39,114 bases of DNA, taken from positions 1 through 39,114 of the forward strand of contig JACVJD010000020.1 of NCBI GenBank assembly GCA_015711825.1, written 5' to 3'. The notes beneath the pieces were generated by a model. It was given only the letters and a program-made list of their open reading frames with translations, was not told the DNA's origin and searched no databases. Of this stretch, positions 8,480 to 16,713 are shown one piece after another; within the stretch, counting starts at the first letter, position 1, and every line of letters starts with the position of its first letter. A program made the translations under genes and the position numbers. The stretch is from Candidatus Solincola daggyaiensis. Lineage in GTDB: Bacteria; Actinomycetota; Geothermincolia; Geothermincolales; RBG-13-55-18.

Positions 8480-8509
8480 TTGAAGGCGTCGCGCATCCTG
8501 GGCTATACT
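8480..8509 (+). promoter_or_regulatory. Sigma-70-type promoter for the pyrG leader
   Basis: TTGAAG (8480–8485) and TATACT (8504–8509) are separated by 18 bases, close to the TTGACA/TATAAT consensus. The predicted start falls within GAGAGGGAAAT (8510–8520), so the transcript may begin with a G run. That is notable because the Bacillus pyrG transcript starts GGG. Confidence 0.6.
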
Positions 8510-8592
8510 GAGAGGGAAATAAACGACGGCGACGACGAGGACGGGAGGTGACCGGCTATAGAAGGGCCGGAGGAATCCCGGGAAAACTCAAC

Positions 8593-8629
8593 ACGGAATC
8601 CCTGACCGGTAGGGATTCCGTCTCTTTTT
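8593..8629 (+). terminator. Intrinsic terminator in the pyrG leader, possible attenuator
   Basis: ACGGAATCCCT (8593–8603) and AGGGATTCCGT (8611–8621) pair perfectly over 11 bp around the 7-base loop GACCGGT. CTCTTTTTA follows. It lies about 80–115 bases after the predicted transcription start and 155 bases before pyrG, so it must be read through for pyrG expression from that promoter. A second GGAATCCC lies just upstream and can compete for the 3' arm. Confidence 0.8.
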
Positions 8630-8784
8630 AGAGAATACAGCTTTGGGAATGTCGCCGCAGGCGGTCGGAGGAGGGGATACCGTGGGACGCCGCGCGTGCC
8701 CGCGCGAGGCGGGCGGTTCCCGAACAGGGTTCCCTTATCGGGCCGGGGATCGCAGGAAGCCGAGGAAAGGGGAGGTATGAGGAA

Positions 8785-10425
8785 ATGCCGGTAAAATATA
8801 TCTTCGTGACCGGAGGGGTGTCGTCCTCGCTGGGGAAGGGGATCACCGCGGCATCCATCGGAAGGCTCCTCAAGGCGCGCGGCCTCAAGGTGACCATGCA
8901 GAAGATGGACCCCTATATCAACGTGGACCCGGGGACCATGAACCCCTTCCAGCACGGAGAGGTGTTCGTCACCGACGACGGCACCGAGACCGACCTCGAC
9001 CTGGGCCACTACGAGCGCTTTGTCGACGAGCACCTGGGGAGGGAGAACAACGTCACCACCGGCAGCGTTTACTGGTCCATCATCTCACGCGAGCGCAAGG
9101 GGGAGTTTTTGGGGGGCACGGTGCAGGTGATCCCCCACGTAACCAACGAGATCAAGGAGCGTATCCTGCGCCTCACCCGCTCCAGCGAGGTGGACGTGGT
9201 GATCACCGAGATAGGGGGCACGGTGGGGGACATAGAGAGCCTGCCCTACCTGGAGGCGATCCGGCAGTTCAAGAAGGACGTCGGCCCTGAGAACGTCATG
9301 TATATTCACGTGAGCCTGGTGCCCTACCTCGAGACCACCAAGGAGATGAAGACCAAGCCCACCCAGCACAGCGTAAAGGAGCTGCGCTCCATGGGCATCC
9401 AGCCCGACGCCATCGTGTGCCGGTCCAAGGAGCCCATCGGAATGGACCTCAAGGACAAGATATCCCTGCTCTGCGACATCGACATCGAGGGCGTGATCTC
9501 CGCGCACACCGCGGACTGCATTTACGAGGTTCCTCTGCTCCTGCACGCGGAGGGGCTTGGCGACTACGTGGCCAGGCACCTGGGGCTGGAGGGACACGAG
9601 GAAGACCTCTCGGAGTGGGAGGAGATGGTGCGCAGGATAAAAGCCGCCTCCCAAAGGGTGAGCATCGGGGTGGTAGGGAAATACGTGGACCTCTCCGATG
9701 CCTACCTTTCCATCATCGAGAGCCTGCAGCACGGCGGCTACGCCCACGGCGCGCGCGTGGAGATCGCGTGGATAGCCTCCGACGATATCACCCGCGAGAA
9801 CGTGGGGGAGCTCCTGGCGGGGCTGGACGGCATCCTCATCCCGGGCGGCTTCGGGGTGCGAGGGGTGGACGGAAAAGTGGAGGCCATACGCTACGCGAGA
9901 GAGAGCCGCGTGCCCTTTTTCGGCATCTGCCTGGGGCTGCAGTGCGCGGTCATCGAGACGGCCAGGAACCTGTGCGGCCTGGAGAAGGCCAACAGCTCGG
10001 AGTTCGATCCCGCCACCCCCCACCCGGTCATCGACCTCCTGCCCAGCCAGCGCGACGTGGACGAGATGGGGGGGACCATGCGCCTGGGGCTCTATCCCTG
10101 CAAGCTTGAAGAGGGCTCCCTCGCCCATGCCTGCTACGGAGAGGAGGTTATCTACGAGCGTCACCGCCATCGCTATGAGGTGAACAACCACTATCGCAGC
10201 CAGCTCCAGGAGGCCGGCCTGGTCTTCTCCGGGCTCTCCCCCGACGGACGGCTGGTGGAGATAATCGAGCGCAGGGACCATCCCTGGTTCCTGGCCGGGC
10301 AGTTCCACCCCGAGTTCAAGTCCCGCCCCAACCGCCCCCATCCCCTCTTCCGGGATTTCGTCGCGGCGGCCCTGAGGCGCAGGGCGGGGCTGGAAGAAGC
10401 GCCCAATCTCAAGGTGGTGGGCTGA
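8785..10425 (+). CDS. pyrG: CTP synthase
   Basis: CTP synthase converts UTP to CTP using ATP and glutamine, the last step of pyrimidine nucleotide synthesis. The 546 residues show the synthase domain ([18 protein letters not shown]-loop-like; [29 protein letters not shown]) and a C-terminal class I glutaminase domain. The latter has the oxyanion GGFGVRG, the catalytic Cys in [14 protein letters not shown], and the His-x-Glu of [19 protein letters not shown] ribosome site precedes the ATG. In actinobacteria pyrG follows recN closely; here the zinc block is in between. The upstream terminator suggests attenuation control. Confidence 0.98.
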   Translation: MPVKYIFVTGGVSSSLGKGITAASIGRLLKARGLKVTMQKMDPYINVDPGTMNPFQHGEVFVTDDGTETDLDLGHYERFVDEHLGRENNVTTGSVYWSIISRERKGEFLGGTVQVIPHVTNEIKERILRLTRSSEVDVVITEIGGTVGDIESLPYLEAIRQFKKDVGPENVMYIHVSLVPYLETTKEMKTKPTQHSVKELRSMGIQPDAIVCRSKEPIGMDLKDKISLLCDIDIEGVISAHTADCIYEVPLLLHAEGLGDYVARHLGLEGHEEDLSEWEEMVRRIKAASQRVSIGVVGKYVDLSDAYLSIIESLQHGGYAHGARVEIAWIASDDITRENVGELLAGLDGILIPGGFGVRGVDGKVEAIRYARESRVPFFGICLGLQCAVIETARNLCGLEKANSSEFDPATPHPVIDLLPSQRDVDEMGGTMRLGLYPCKLEEGSLAHACYGEEVIYERHRHRYEVNNHYRSQLQEAGLVFSGLSPDGRLVEIIERRDHPWFLAGQFHPEFKSRPNRPHPLFRDFVAAALRRRAGLEEAPNLKVVG

Positions 10426-10467
10426 GATATGCCCTGGCGACGCGGCTACTGAGGGACGGGAGCGTTT

Positions 10468-11592
10468 ATGGACAGGGTGCTCAGGACGTTCATGGAGTTG
10501 GCGGCCATCGCCAGCGAGACCTATCACGAAGGCGAGTTGGCGTCATACGTCATGAGGGCGGCCCGCGATGCCGGTTTCGACCCCTATATGGACAACGCGG
10601 GCAAGGCCATAGGAGGCGAGGCGGGGAACCTGTACATAAGCCTTCCGGCACGCGGCGTGGACGCGCCTCCCGTCGTCTTCTGCGCCCACATGGACACCGT
10701 ATCGCCGGGCAAAGGGGTGGAGCCGGTACTGAAAGACGATAGGGTGATATCTAGCGGCAAGACGGTGCTGGGGGCGGACTGCAAGGCGGGGGTAGCGGCC
10801 ATAGTGGAGCTCATGCTCCTGTCGGCGGAGGGCGATCTGCGGCACGGTCCCCTGGAGATGTTGCTCACGGTGGCGGAGGAGAAACAGCTGCAGGGGGTAC
10901 ACCGCCTGGAGCGCGAGAGGCTGAAGGCGCGTCACGCCTTCGTGCTCGACGGAGAGGGGGGAGTGGGGGCGATCATCAACGCCTCCCCCACCCAGGACAA
11001 CCTGGAGTTCGTCTTCCACGGCAAAGCGGCGCACGCGGGAGTGGAGCCCGAGAAGGGTAAAAACGCCATCTTCGGGGCCGCGTGGGCCATAAGCCTCATG
11101 CGGCTGGGTCGCATCGACAGCGAGACCACCGCCAATATCGGCATCATCCGGGGCGGCAGGGCGGTGAACATCGTGCCCGATCACGTGGTGGTGGAGGGGG
11201 AGGTCAGATCCCACGATCCCCGCAAGCTCGATGAGCAGAGGAAATCCATGGTGCGGGCGGCCCTCGAGGCCGAGGGGGCGGTGGGGGTGGGGGTGGAGGT
11301 GAAGGTGGAGCGGGCTTACGACGGCTACCGCATAGATAACGCCGATCCCCTGGTGCTTCTGGCCAAGGAGGCGGGGAAGGCCATGGGCATGAAGATGGAG
11401 CTCAAGTCCTCGGGAGGAGCCAGCGACGCCAACTTCCTCAACGCGGAGGGGATAAAAGCGCTCGTGTTGAGCATCGGCGCGAGGGAGCCCCATACCACCC
11501 ACGAGTACCTGGAGGCGCGCGACCTCACCAGGTTGGTGAGGCTGTGCGCGGAGATAGCGGCCTCCGCGGGTAGATTGAGGATGGCGAAATGA
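10468..11592 (+). CDS. M20-family metallopeptidase, PepT-like
   Basis: The 374-residue cytosolic zinc peptidase belongs to the M20 family, nearest in feel to the tripeptidase T group. Probable zinc ligands are the His and Asp of FCAHMDTVSPG, Asp in LGADCKAGVAA, the EE pair in LLTVAEEKQ, and a His in PHTTHEYL near the C-terminus. A dimerisation insert begins around FHGKAAHAGVEPEKGKNA. The SSGGASDANF block is typical of PepT-like proteins. Substrate is not determined by sequence, so no gene symbol is given. The stop overlaps the next start (ATGA), which points to coupling with the Nudix gene. Confidence 0.88.
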   Translation: MDRVLRTFMELAAIASETYHEGELASYVMRAARDAGFDPYMDNAGKAIGGEAGNLYISLPARGVDAPPVVFCAHMDTVSPGKGVEPVLKDDRVISSGKTVLGADCKAGVAAIVELMLLSAEGDLRHGPLEMLLTVAEEKQLQGVHRLERERLKARHAFVLDGEGGVGAIINASPTQDNLEFVFHGKAAHAGVEPEKGKNAIFGAAWAISLMRLGRIDSETTANIGIIRGGRAVNIVPDHVVVEGEVRSHDPRKLDEQRKSMVRAALEAEGAVGVGVEVKVERAYDGYRIDNADPLVLLAKEAGKAMGMKMELKSSGGASDANFLNAEGIKALVLSIGAREPHTTHEYLEARDLTRLVRLCAEIAASAGRLRMAK

Positions 11593-12164
11593 GGGACGGA
11601 CGGGACGAGACGCTGGAAAGGAAGACCATCTTCGAGGGCAAGGTGGTGAGGCTTTACCTGGACCGCGTGCGCCTGCCGGACGGCAAGGAGGCGGAGAGGG
11701 AGGTGGTGTTGCATCGGGGTGCGGTGGGCATGGTGGCGCTTGACCATGAGGGTGGGGTTTTTCTGGTCAGGCAATACCGCCACGCCACCGGCGAGCATTT
11801 GGTGGAGATCCCCGCCGGAAAGCTCGACGCCGATGAGGATCCCATGGAGTGCGCGCGTCGTGAGCTCATGGAGGAAATAGGCTGTGCGGCGCGAAGCTGG
11901 CACCGCTTGGCTTCCTTCTACACCTCGCCGGGTTTCAGCGACGAGGTGCTGCACCTTTACCTGGCGCGTGGCCTGGTGCAGGGAGACGCCTCTCCGGACG
12001 AGGACGAGTTCCTGGAGGTTATGCGCGTTTCCCTGCACGAGGCCCTTTCCATGGTGGCGAGGGGGGAGATCAAGGACTCCAAGACGGTGGCGGGACTGGC
12101 GCTGGCGTCGCTATACCTGGCGGGTGCTTATCCCCTACAGGACCAAGGCGGTGAGGAAGCGTGA
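11589..12164 (+). CDS. Nudix hydrolase, ADP-ribose pyrophosphatase type
   Basis: The 191-residue protein contains a full Nudix box, GKLDADE…REL.EEIG, matching Gx5Ex7REUxEExGU, so the Mg-binding glutamates are intact. The preceding VFLVRQYRHATGEHLVEIPAGKLD is characteristic of the ADP-ribose pyrophosphatase branch, which cleaves ADP-ribose to AMP and ribose-5-phosphate. The equivalent position in Mycobacterium (Rv1700, between pyrG and xerD) is also an ADP-ribose pyrophosphatase, which supports the call. It overlaps both neighbours by four bases. Confidence 0.92.
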   Translation: MRDGRDETLERKTIFEGKVVRLYLDRVRLPDGKEAEREVVLHRGAVGMVALDHEGGVFLVRQYRHATGEHLVEIPAGKLDADEDPMECARRELMEEIGCAARSWHRLASFYTSPGFSDEVLHLYLARGLVQGDASPDEDEFLEVMRVSLHEALSMVARGEIKDSKTVAGLALASLYLAGAYPLQDQGGEEA

Positions 12165-13309
12165 ACGTCGGCGTGCCCCGCGAGATACTGGACCAGGAAT
12201 ACCGCGTCGCGCTCACGCCGCAAGGGGCGCATGAGCTGGTGGCGGAAGGGCACAAGGTGCTGGTGGAGGAGGGAGCCGGGGAGGGCTCCAGCATCTCCGA
12301 CCATGATTACCGCAGGGCGGGGGCCTTGCTGGTGCGGGGGCCGGATGAGGTTTACGCTGAAAGCGATCTCATCCTGAAGGTAAAGGAGCCGCAGCCACAG
12401 GAATACCCCATGCTGAAGGCGGGGCTCATCATCTTCACCTACCTGCACCTGGCGGCCCATCGCGAGCTGACCGAGGAGCTCATGCGCCGCAGGGTGGCGG
12501 CCGTCGCCTACGAGACCGTGCAACGCCGTGACGGGAGCCTGCCTCTGCTGGCGCCCATGAGCGAGGTGGCGGGGCGTATGGCACCCCAAGTGGGAGCGCA
12601 TTATCTGGAGAAGATGAACGGGGGCAGGGGGATGCTGCTCGGCGGGGCCACGGGAGTCCCCCCCGCCAACGTGGTGATCCTGGGAGCGGGCATCGTGGGC
12701 TCACATTCCGCCATCCTGGCTACGGGCATGGACGCCCACGTCATCGTGATGGACAAGGCCCTGGACCGCCTGCGTTATCTAGAGCACATCCTGCACGGCC
12801 GCATTACCACCATGGTGTCCAACAAGATGAACGTGAGGGAGATGGTGAGGGACGCGGATCTGGTGATAGGAGCGGTGCTCATTCCCGGGGCCAGGGTCCC
12901 GGTGCTGGTGGACGAGGAGACGGTGCGGGAGATGCGGCCAGGATCGGTGGTGGTGGACATCGATATAGACCAGGGGGGGTGCATCACCACCGCGCGACCT
13001 ACCACCCACTCCAGCCCGGTGTATGTGGAACATGACGTATTGCATTACTGCGTGGGAAACATCCCGGGCATCGTCCCCCGCACCTCCACCTTCGCTCTCA
13101 CCAACGTGACCCTTCCCTACGCACAGGAGATCGCGTCCCTGGGGTTGACGGAGGCGGCGAGGAGGGATCCCAGCCTGGCCGCGGGCATCAACGTCATCGA
13201 GGGGAGAGTTACCTCAAGGCCGGTGGCCGAGGCCCATGGGCTGGAATACAAAAGGCTGGAACACGTTCTACCCATCGGCCTTCCCGGGGACCGCTTTTTC
13301 GGCGTCTGA
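12161..13309 (+). CDS. ald: Alanine dehydrogenase
   Basis: This NAD-dependent enzyme interconverts alanine and pyruvate plus ammonia. The 382 residues begin at GTG with NVGVPREILDQEYRVALTPQGAHELV and include LLAPMSEVAGRMAPQVGA. The Rossmann motif is VVILGAGIVGSHSA, followed by the acidic end of strand two (VIVMDK). The GGCITTARPTTHSSPVY and NIPGIVPRTST blocks are typical. Length is near the usual 370. The start codon overlaps the Nudix stop (GTGA). An ald gene at this point is not part of the mycobacterial arrangement and seems lineage-specific. Confidence 0.95.
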   Translation: MNVGVPREILDQEYRVALTPQGAHELVAEGHKVLVEEGAGEGSSISDHDYRRAGALLVRGPDEVYAESDLILKVKEPQPQEYPMLKAGLIIFTYLHLAAHRELTEELMRRRVAAVAYETVQRRDGSLPLLAPMSEVAGRMAPQVGAHYLEKMNGGRGMLLGGATGVPPANVVILGAGIVGSHSAILATGMDAHVIVMDKALDRLRYLEHILHGRITTMVSNKMNVREMVRDADLVIGAVLIPGARVPVLVDEETVREMRPGSVVVDIDIDQGGCITTARPTTHSSPVYVEHDVLHYCVGNIPGIVPRTSTFALTNVTLPYAQEIASLGLTEAARRDPSLAAGINVIEGRVTSRPVAEAHGLEYKRLEHVLPIGLPGDRFFGV

Positions 13310-13313
13310 GATC

Positions 13314-14255
13314 ATGGGGAGAGGAAGCCTGGGCGGGGAAAGCGGCGGGGTCGCGGTGAAGGGAGCCTGGAAAGAGCCGCTGGCCGAGTACCTGGTGTTT
13401 CTAGGGGTGCAGAGAGGGCTGTCGCCTCACACCGTGGAGGCCTACCGCAGGGACCTTGAAAGGTGGATCGCCTTCGCCCGGGGGCGCGGGAGGGAATCGC
13501 CGGGGGAAGTGGAAAGGGACGATCTAACCGCCTTCCTGGAGTACCTACGCGCTCAAGGATTGTCCGCGAGGTCGGTGGCGAGGGCGGTGGCGAGCCTGCG
13601 GGGTTTCCAGCGCTTTATGCTCGAGGAAGGCTTGTCGCCGGGATTTCCGGTGGCGGATCTCGCGACCCCAAGGCATACCCGTCCCCTGCCCCGCGTGCTC
13701 TCCAGGGACGAGGTAAGCAGGCTGCTGGATCAGCCCATCCCCCGGGATCCCCTCGGGCTGCGCGACAAGGCCATCCTGGAGACCCTTTACAGCACGGGCA
13801 TGCGCATCTCCGAGCTCACCGGGCTGGACCTGGAGGATATGGACCTGCGGGAGATGGAGGTGCGCGTGTTGGGCAAGGGGGCGAAGGAGCGGTTGGTGCC
13901 GGTGGGGCAGCCCGCCGCCGCCGCCCTAGGGGATTACCTCGCCTTCGGGCGGCCCAAGCTCTCTGCCCGCCCCGGACAGAGAGCGCTGTTCCTCAATGCC
14001 AGGGGGGGGAGACTGACGCGCCAGGGCGCCTGGGGGGTGGTGAGAAAATACGCCGCAAGAGTGGGGCTTTGCGAGCGCATGACCCCACACACCCTTCGCC
14101 ACAGCTACGCCACCCACCTCCTGGAAAGCGGCGCCGACCTCCGACATATCCAGGAGCTGCTCGGGCATGCCAGCGTGAGCACCACCCAGGTCTATACCCA
14201 CGTGACCAGGGCCAGGCTCCGGGAGGTTTATCTCAGGGCCCACCCCCGCGCCTGA
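13314..14255 (+). CDS. xerD: Tyrosine recombinase XerD-like
   Basis: The protein has 313 residues from the ATG at 13314. The N-terminal core-binding SAM-like domain (YLVFLGVQRGLSPHTVEAYRRDLERW) precedes the catalytic domain. The catalytic set is visible: Arg in STGMRISELTGL, Lys in VLGKGAKERLVP, HxxR in TPHTLRHSYATHLL, His in LLGHASVSTTQVYTHV and Tyr in the same block. Such proteins resolve chromosome dimers at dif. The track's start at 13236 lies inside ald; the chosen ATG begins just after the ald stop. A GTG a few codons further is also possible. Conserved position after pyrG–Nudix argues for a housekeeping XerD, not a mobile integrase. Confidence 0.9.
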   Translation: MGRGSLGGESGGVAVKGAWKEPLAEYLVFLGVQRGLSPHTVEAYRRDLERWIAFARGRGRESPGEVERDDLTAFLEYLRAQGLSARSVARAVASLRGFQRFMLEEGLSPGFPVADLATPRHTRPLPRVLSRDEVSRLLDQPIPRDPLGLRDKAILETLYSTGMRISELTGLDLEDMDLREMEVRVLGKGAKERLVPVGQPAAAALGDYLAFGRPKLSARPGQRALFLNARGGRLTRQGAWGVVRKYAARVGLCERMTPHTLRHSYATHLLESGADLRHIQELLGHASVSTTQVYTHVTRARLREVYLRAHPRA

Positions 14256-14610
14256 GGAATCGCCGATTCATGCACCACCCGGAGCGTCGCGCCTCCTCGC
14301 TCCTCTGCAACGCGCGCAGATCCCGATTCTCTCGCGGGTTGCCGTAATCCTGTCGCGGGGAATGTTCGGAATGCGGGCGCGGTTTGTGTTATGAATATAA
14401 GCGGCAGGGAAGCAAGTAAGAAGCCGGCGGGTTACATCGCCCCGGTAGCGATGGTTTCTAAAAGAAGGAATATGGGAATATTGCGAGTAAGCAATGGCAG
14501 GGATCAAGGATGCGGTTGCGGAAGGAATGTGCGATTGAGGGATTGTCGCAAGGGAGGTGATGCGAGGGATAGATGTTTGCACGACATGGAAGGAAAGGAG
14601 GTGAACATCG
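14256..14610. other. 355-bp gap between xerD and the radical SAM gene
   Basis: No gene is seen. The gap contains a CATCGC/GCGATG inverted repeat around CCCGGTA (14435–14453), an ATTGC/GCAAT repeat (14481–14496), and an AT-richer stretch around TTATGAATATAAG (about 14388–14400) that may be a promoter. A perfect Shine-Dalgarno sequence ends the gap. Confidence 0.4.
14594..14604 (+). promoter_or_regulatory. Unusually strong ribosome binding site
   Basis: AAAGGAGGTGA is a full-length complement of the 16S rRNA 3' end, six bases before the ATG at 14611. It fixes that start and suggests efficient translation of the radical SAM protein. Confidence 0.85.
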
Positions 14611-15963
14611 ATGCCGGATGTGTCCGTGATAAGGGACTACGCCATCAAGAAGACCATCAACGGCTTAATCTTCGTTCTTCCCAATATCCCCGACGACAAG
14701 CTGCTCTCCTTCGCGGAGAAGTTCCTGGGGACGGTAAAATGGCCCGACGGGCAGGAGTTCCTGCGCTCGCTCATCCTGCAGGTGAAGAACCGCCTGCCGG
14801 AACTGCACCGTAACGTGCGCCGGGGGGCCATCAACTTTCTCACCGACGCTCTCTTCTACAAGGCCAGGGTGAGGGAGGCCTACGAGCGGGAGCACGGCTA
14901 CAGCCCTCCGCTGTTGCTGGTGATCAGCCCCACCATGCGCTGCAACCTCAAGTGCGTGGGTTGCTATGCGGGCATGTATTCCAAGAAAGACGACTTGCCG
15001 CCGGAGGTGCTGGACCGCGTGCTTAGCGAGGCCAAGGAGATGGGCATCTACTTCATCGTCATCTCCGGTGGCGAGCCCTTCTCTTATAAGCCCCTGTTGG
15101 GCATGTTCGAGAAGCACCACGATATTACCTTCCAGGTCTACACCAACGGCACCCTCATCGACCGCGAGCTGGCGGGGAGGATCGCGGAACTGGGCAACGT
15201 CATCCCCTGTATCTCCGTGGAGGGGTACGGGGAGGAGACCGACGCGCGTCGGGGCAAGGGAGTGTACGACAAGGTGCTCCAGGCCATGGACAACCTCAAG
15301 CAGGCCAGGGCCCTTTTCGGTTTCTCGGCCACCGTGACCCGCTTCAATTCCGACCTGCTCACCAGCGAGGACTTCGTGGACTACTACATGGACGAGAAGG
15401 GTTGCTTCATAGGCTGGTACTTCCAGTATATGCCCATCGGGACCCGGCCCTCCCTTGAGCTCATGACCACCCCCGAGCAGCGCATACAGCGTCTGGAGCG
15501 CGTCACGCGCATGCGCAGGGAGAAAAGGGCGCTCATCTCCGATTTCTGGTGCGACGGGCCTCTCGTGGGGGGGTGCCTGGCGGCGGGTCGGCAGTACCTG
15601 CACATCAACCAGAACGGGGACGTGGAGCCCTGCGTGTTCGTGCACTTCGCGGTGGACAACATCAAGGAGAAGTCCCTGTCGGAGGTGCTGGAATCGGATT
15701 TCTTCCGCTCCATACGCGAGCGCGCGCCCTACCACCCCAATCTCCTCCGCCCATGCATGGTCATCGACCACCCCTACGTGCTCAGGGAGTGCGTGGAGAA
15801 GTGCGGGGCAAGGCCCACCCACCCCGAGGCGGAGGGCATCATCAACGACCTCGCGCCCGACCTCGACCGTTACGGAGAGGAGTACGGGCGACTGGCCGAT
15901 CCCATCTGGGAGGAGCGCTACCAGGAGACGGCGGTGGAGGTGAGGCGCCTCCACACCGCCTGA
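14611..15963 (+). CDS. Radical SAM protein with SPASM-like C-terminal domain
   Basis: The 450-residue protein has the radical SAM cluster motif CNLKCVGC (Cys111, Cys115, Cys118), then the ISGGEPF motif that binds SAM, and YTNGTLID as in this superfamily. A C-terminal Cys-rich part (GCLAAGRQYLHINQNGDVEPCVFVHF, then PCMVIDHPYVLRECVEKCG) resembles a SPASM or twitch domain binding auxiliary Fe-S clusters. About 95 residues of unrecognised helical sequence precede the barrel. SPASM enzymes often modify peptides, but no small precursor peptide is visible beside this gene. The substrate is unknown and I assign no gene name. It has its own strong ribosome site and terminator, so it is probably monocistronic. 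Confidence 0.85.
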   Translation: MPDVSVIRDYAIKKTINGLIFVLPNIPDDKLLSFAEKFLGTVKWPDGQEFLRSLILQVKNRLPELHRNVRRGAINFLTDALFYKARVREAYEREHGYSPPLLLVISPTMRCNLKCVGCYAGMYSKKDDLPPEVLDRVLSEAKEMGIYFIVISGGEPFSYKPLLGMFEKHHDITFQVYTNGTLIDRELAGRIAELGNVIPCISVEGYGEETDARRGKGVYDKVLQAMDNLKQARALFGFSATVTRFNSDLLTSEDFVDYYMDEKGCFIGWYFQYMPIGTRPSLELMTTPEQRIQRLERVTRMRREKRALISDFWCDGPLVGGCLAAGRQYLHINQNGDVEPCVFVHFAVDNIKEKSLSEVLESDFFRSIRERAPYHPNLLRPCMVIDHPYVLRECVEKCGARPTHPEAEGIINDLAPDLDRYGEEYGRLADPIWEERYQETAVEVRRLHTA

Positions 15964-15982
15964 CCACCGAAAGCGGGAAGAT

Positions 15983-16014
15983 GGCGGGCCGCCCAAGGGC
16001 GGCCCGCCTTTTTT
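15983..16014 (+). terminator. Strong intrinsic terminator after the radical SAM gene
   Basis: GGCGGGCCGCCC and GGGCGGCCCGCC pair over about 12 bp with a tiny AA-centred loop, followed by TTTTTT. It begins 19 bases after the stop codon. Confidence 0.93.
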
Positions 16015-16376
16015 ACGTCCCTGGCGTTGCTCATGGTCCCCTTCTCGTACGGCCATGGACCGGGAGTCGCCGCCAGGGTAGGGGTTTTTCCTCCGCAGTT
16101 CGGGATCTCCTTCCGGCGCCACCCCGGCACGCCTGGTCCTCCCCGCTCCCACCCTTTATGCGGCTATAGGGAGCAGCGTCGCTTCCGGGTGCTGCCCTCC
16201 GCAGGCGATGCGGCGACGGCACCGTCGGCGTTACGCGACTCCGGGCTGCCGGATGGCGGGGTTGGTGCGTGAATTGCCGGGTGATATGCCGGGCGGCGGA
16301 GATCATGGTACGGGCATGGCGATATGCCGGGCCTTTGGGCCCCGCAGAGGCATCAATGCAACCTTTGTCACCTGGC

Positions 16377-16425
16377 CATCAACCGAATGGTTGATGCCCG
16401 GTACGGTTCGAGGCGGACAAACTGA
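16377..16425 (+). repeat. Hairpin plus 14-mer element, copy A
   Basis: CATCAACC and GGTTGATG form a perfect 8-bp stem with loop GAAT (16377–16396). Eighteen bases after the GGTTGA arm comes GGCGGACAAACTGA (16412–16425). A second locus at 37741–37785 has the same hairpin core (TTAACC-GAAA-GGTTGA) and GGCGGATAGACTGA at nearly the same spacing; 12 of 14 bases agree. The element precedes the small zinc-ribbon gene by about 60 bases. Function is unknown. Confidence 0.5.
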
Positions 16426-16488
16426 CATTGCCTCCAAAAACATGCCGAACAGGCGGGTTCGCGTCTCGAGCGGGAAAGGGGATAGGGC

Positions 16489-16713
16489 ATGATGAACACC
16501 GACTGCCGTCGCTGCGGAAGCGCAGGATCCGTGGAGTTCGGGATGTGCCAGGTGTGCTACTGCGACCACTCGCGTATCGACAAGGCGCCTTGCGGGACGG
16601 GCGCTGCGCCCGCCCTCGAGGGAGGCGCGGCAGGGGCGGAGAACATGCTGCTCGGCAGGGCTCGGACGTCCCCCGTCGCGTACGAGCGGGAGGCGGAGGC
16701 GGTCACCGCATAA
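16489..16713 (+). CDS. Small zinc-ribbon-like protein, 74 residues
   Basis: The N-terminus carries CRRC and CQVC pairs eleven residues apart (Cys6, Cys9, Cys20, Cys23), the spacing of a zinc ribbon or knuckle, plus a further Cys25/His27. The rest is Ala/Gly/Glu-rich and probably disordered. AAAGGGGAT lies before the ATG-ATG start. I do not recognise the family. The 3' end overlaps the stop of the convergent secreted-protein gene by 11 bases. It could be a chance ORF, but the Cys pattern in a high-GC frame and the ribosome site favour a real gene. Confidence 0.5.
   Translation: MMNTDCRRCGSAGSVEFGMCQVCYCDHSRIDKAPCGTGAAPALEGGAAGAENMLLGRARTSPVAYEREAEAVTA

Larger units (their letters stand above)
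8293..8784. other. 492-bp gap between znuB and pyrG
   Basis: The gap contains, in order, a likely znuB terminator (8441–8465), a good sigma-70-type promoter (8480–8509), a strong hairpin terminator (8593–8629), and about 155 further bases ahead of pyrG. No ORF is convincing. The layout promoter–terminator–gene suggests a regulated pyrG leader. Confidence 0.6.
15964..16488. other. 525-bp gap: terminator, direct repeat and hairpin element
   Basis: After the terminator no gene is visible. A 12-bp direct repeat GATATGCCGGGC occurs at 16283–16294 and 16321–16332. The hairpin element at 16377–16425 is listed separately. The remaining sequence shows no clear ORF with a ribosome site. Confidence 0.45.

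Noticed and set aside
13314-14255. XerD-like recombinase as part of a mobile element
   Set aside because: Its position after pyrG and Nudix is conserved in actinobacteria; no attachment-site repeats or mobile genes flank it.
16400-16416. tRNA T-arm-like GGTTCGAGGC
   Set aside because: No acceptor stem, D arm or anticodon arm can be folded around it.
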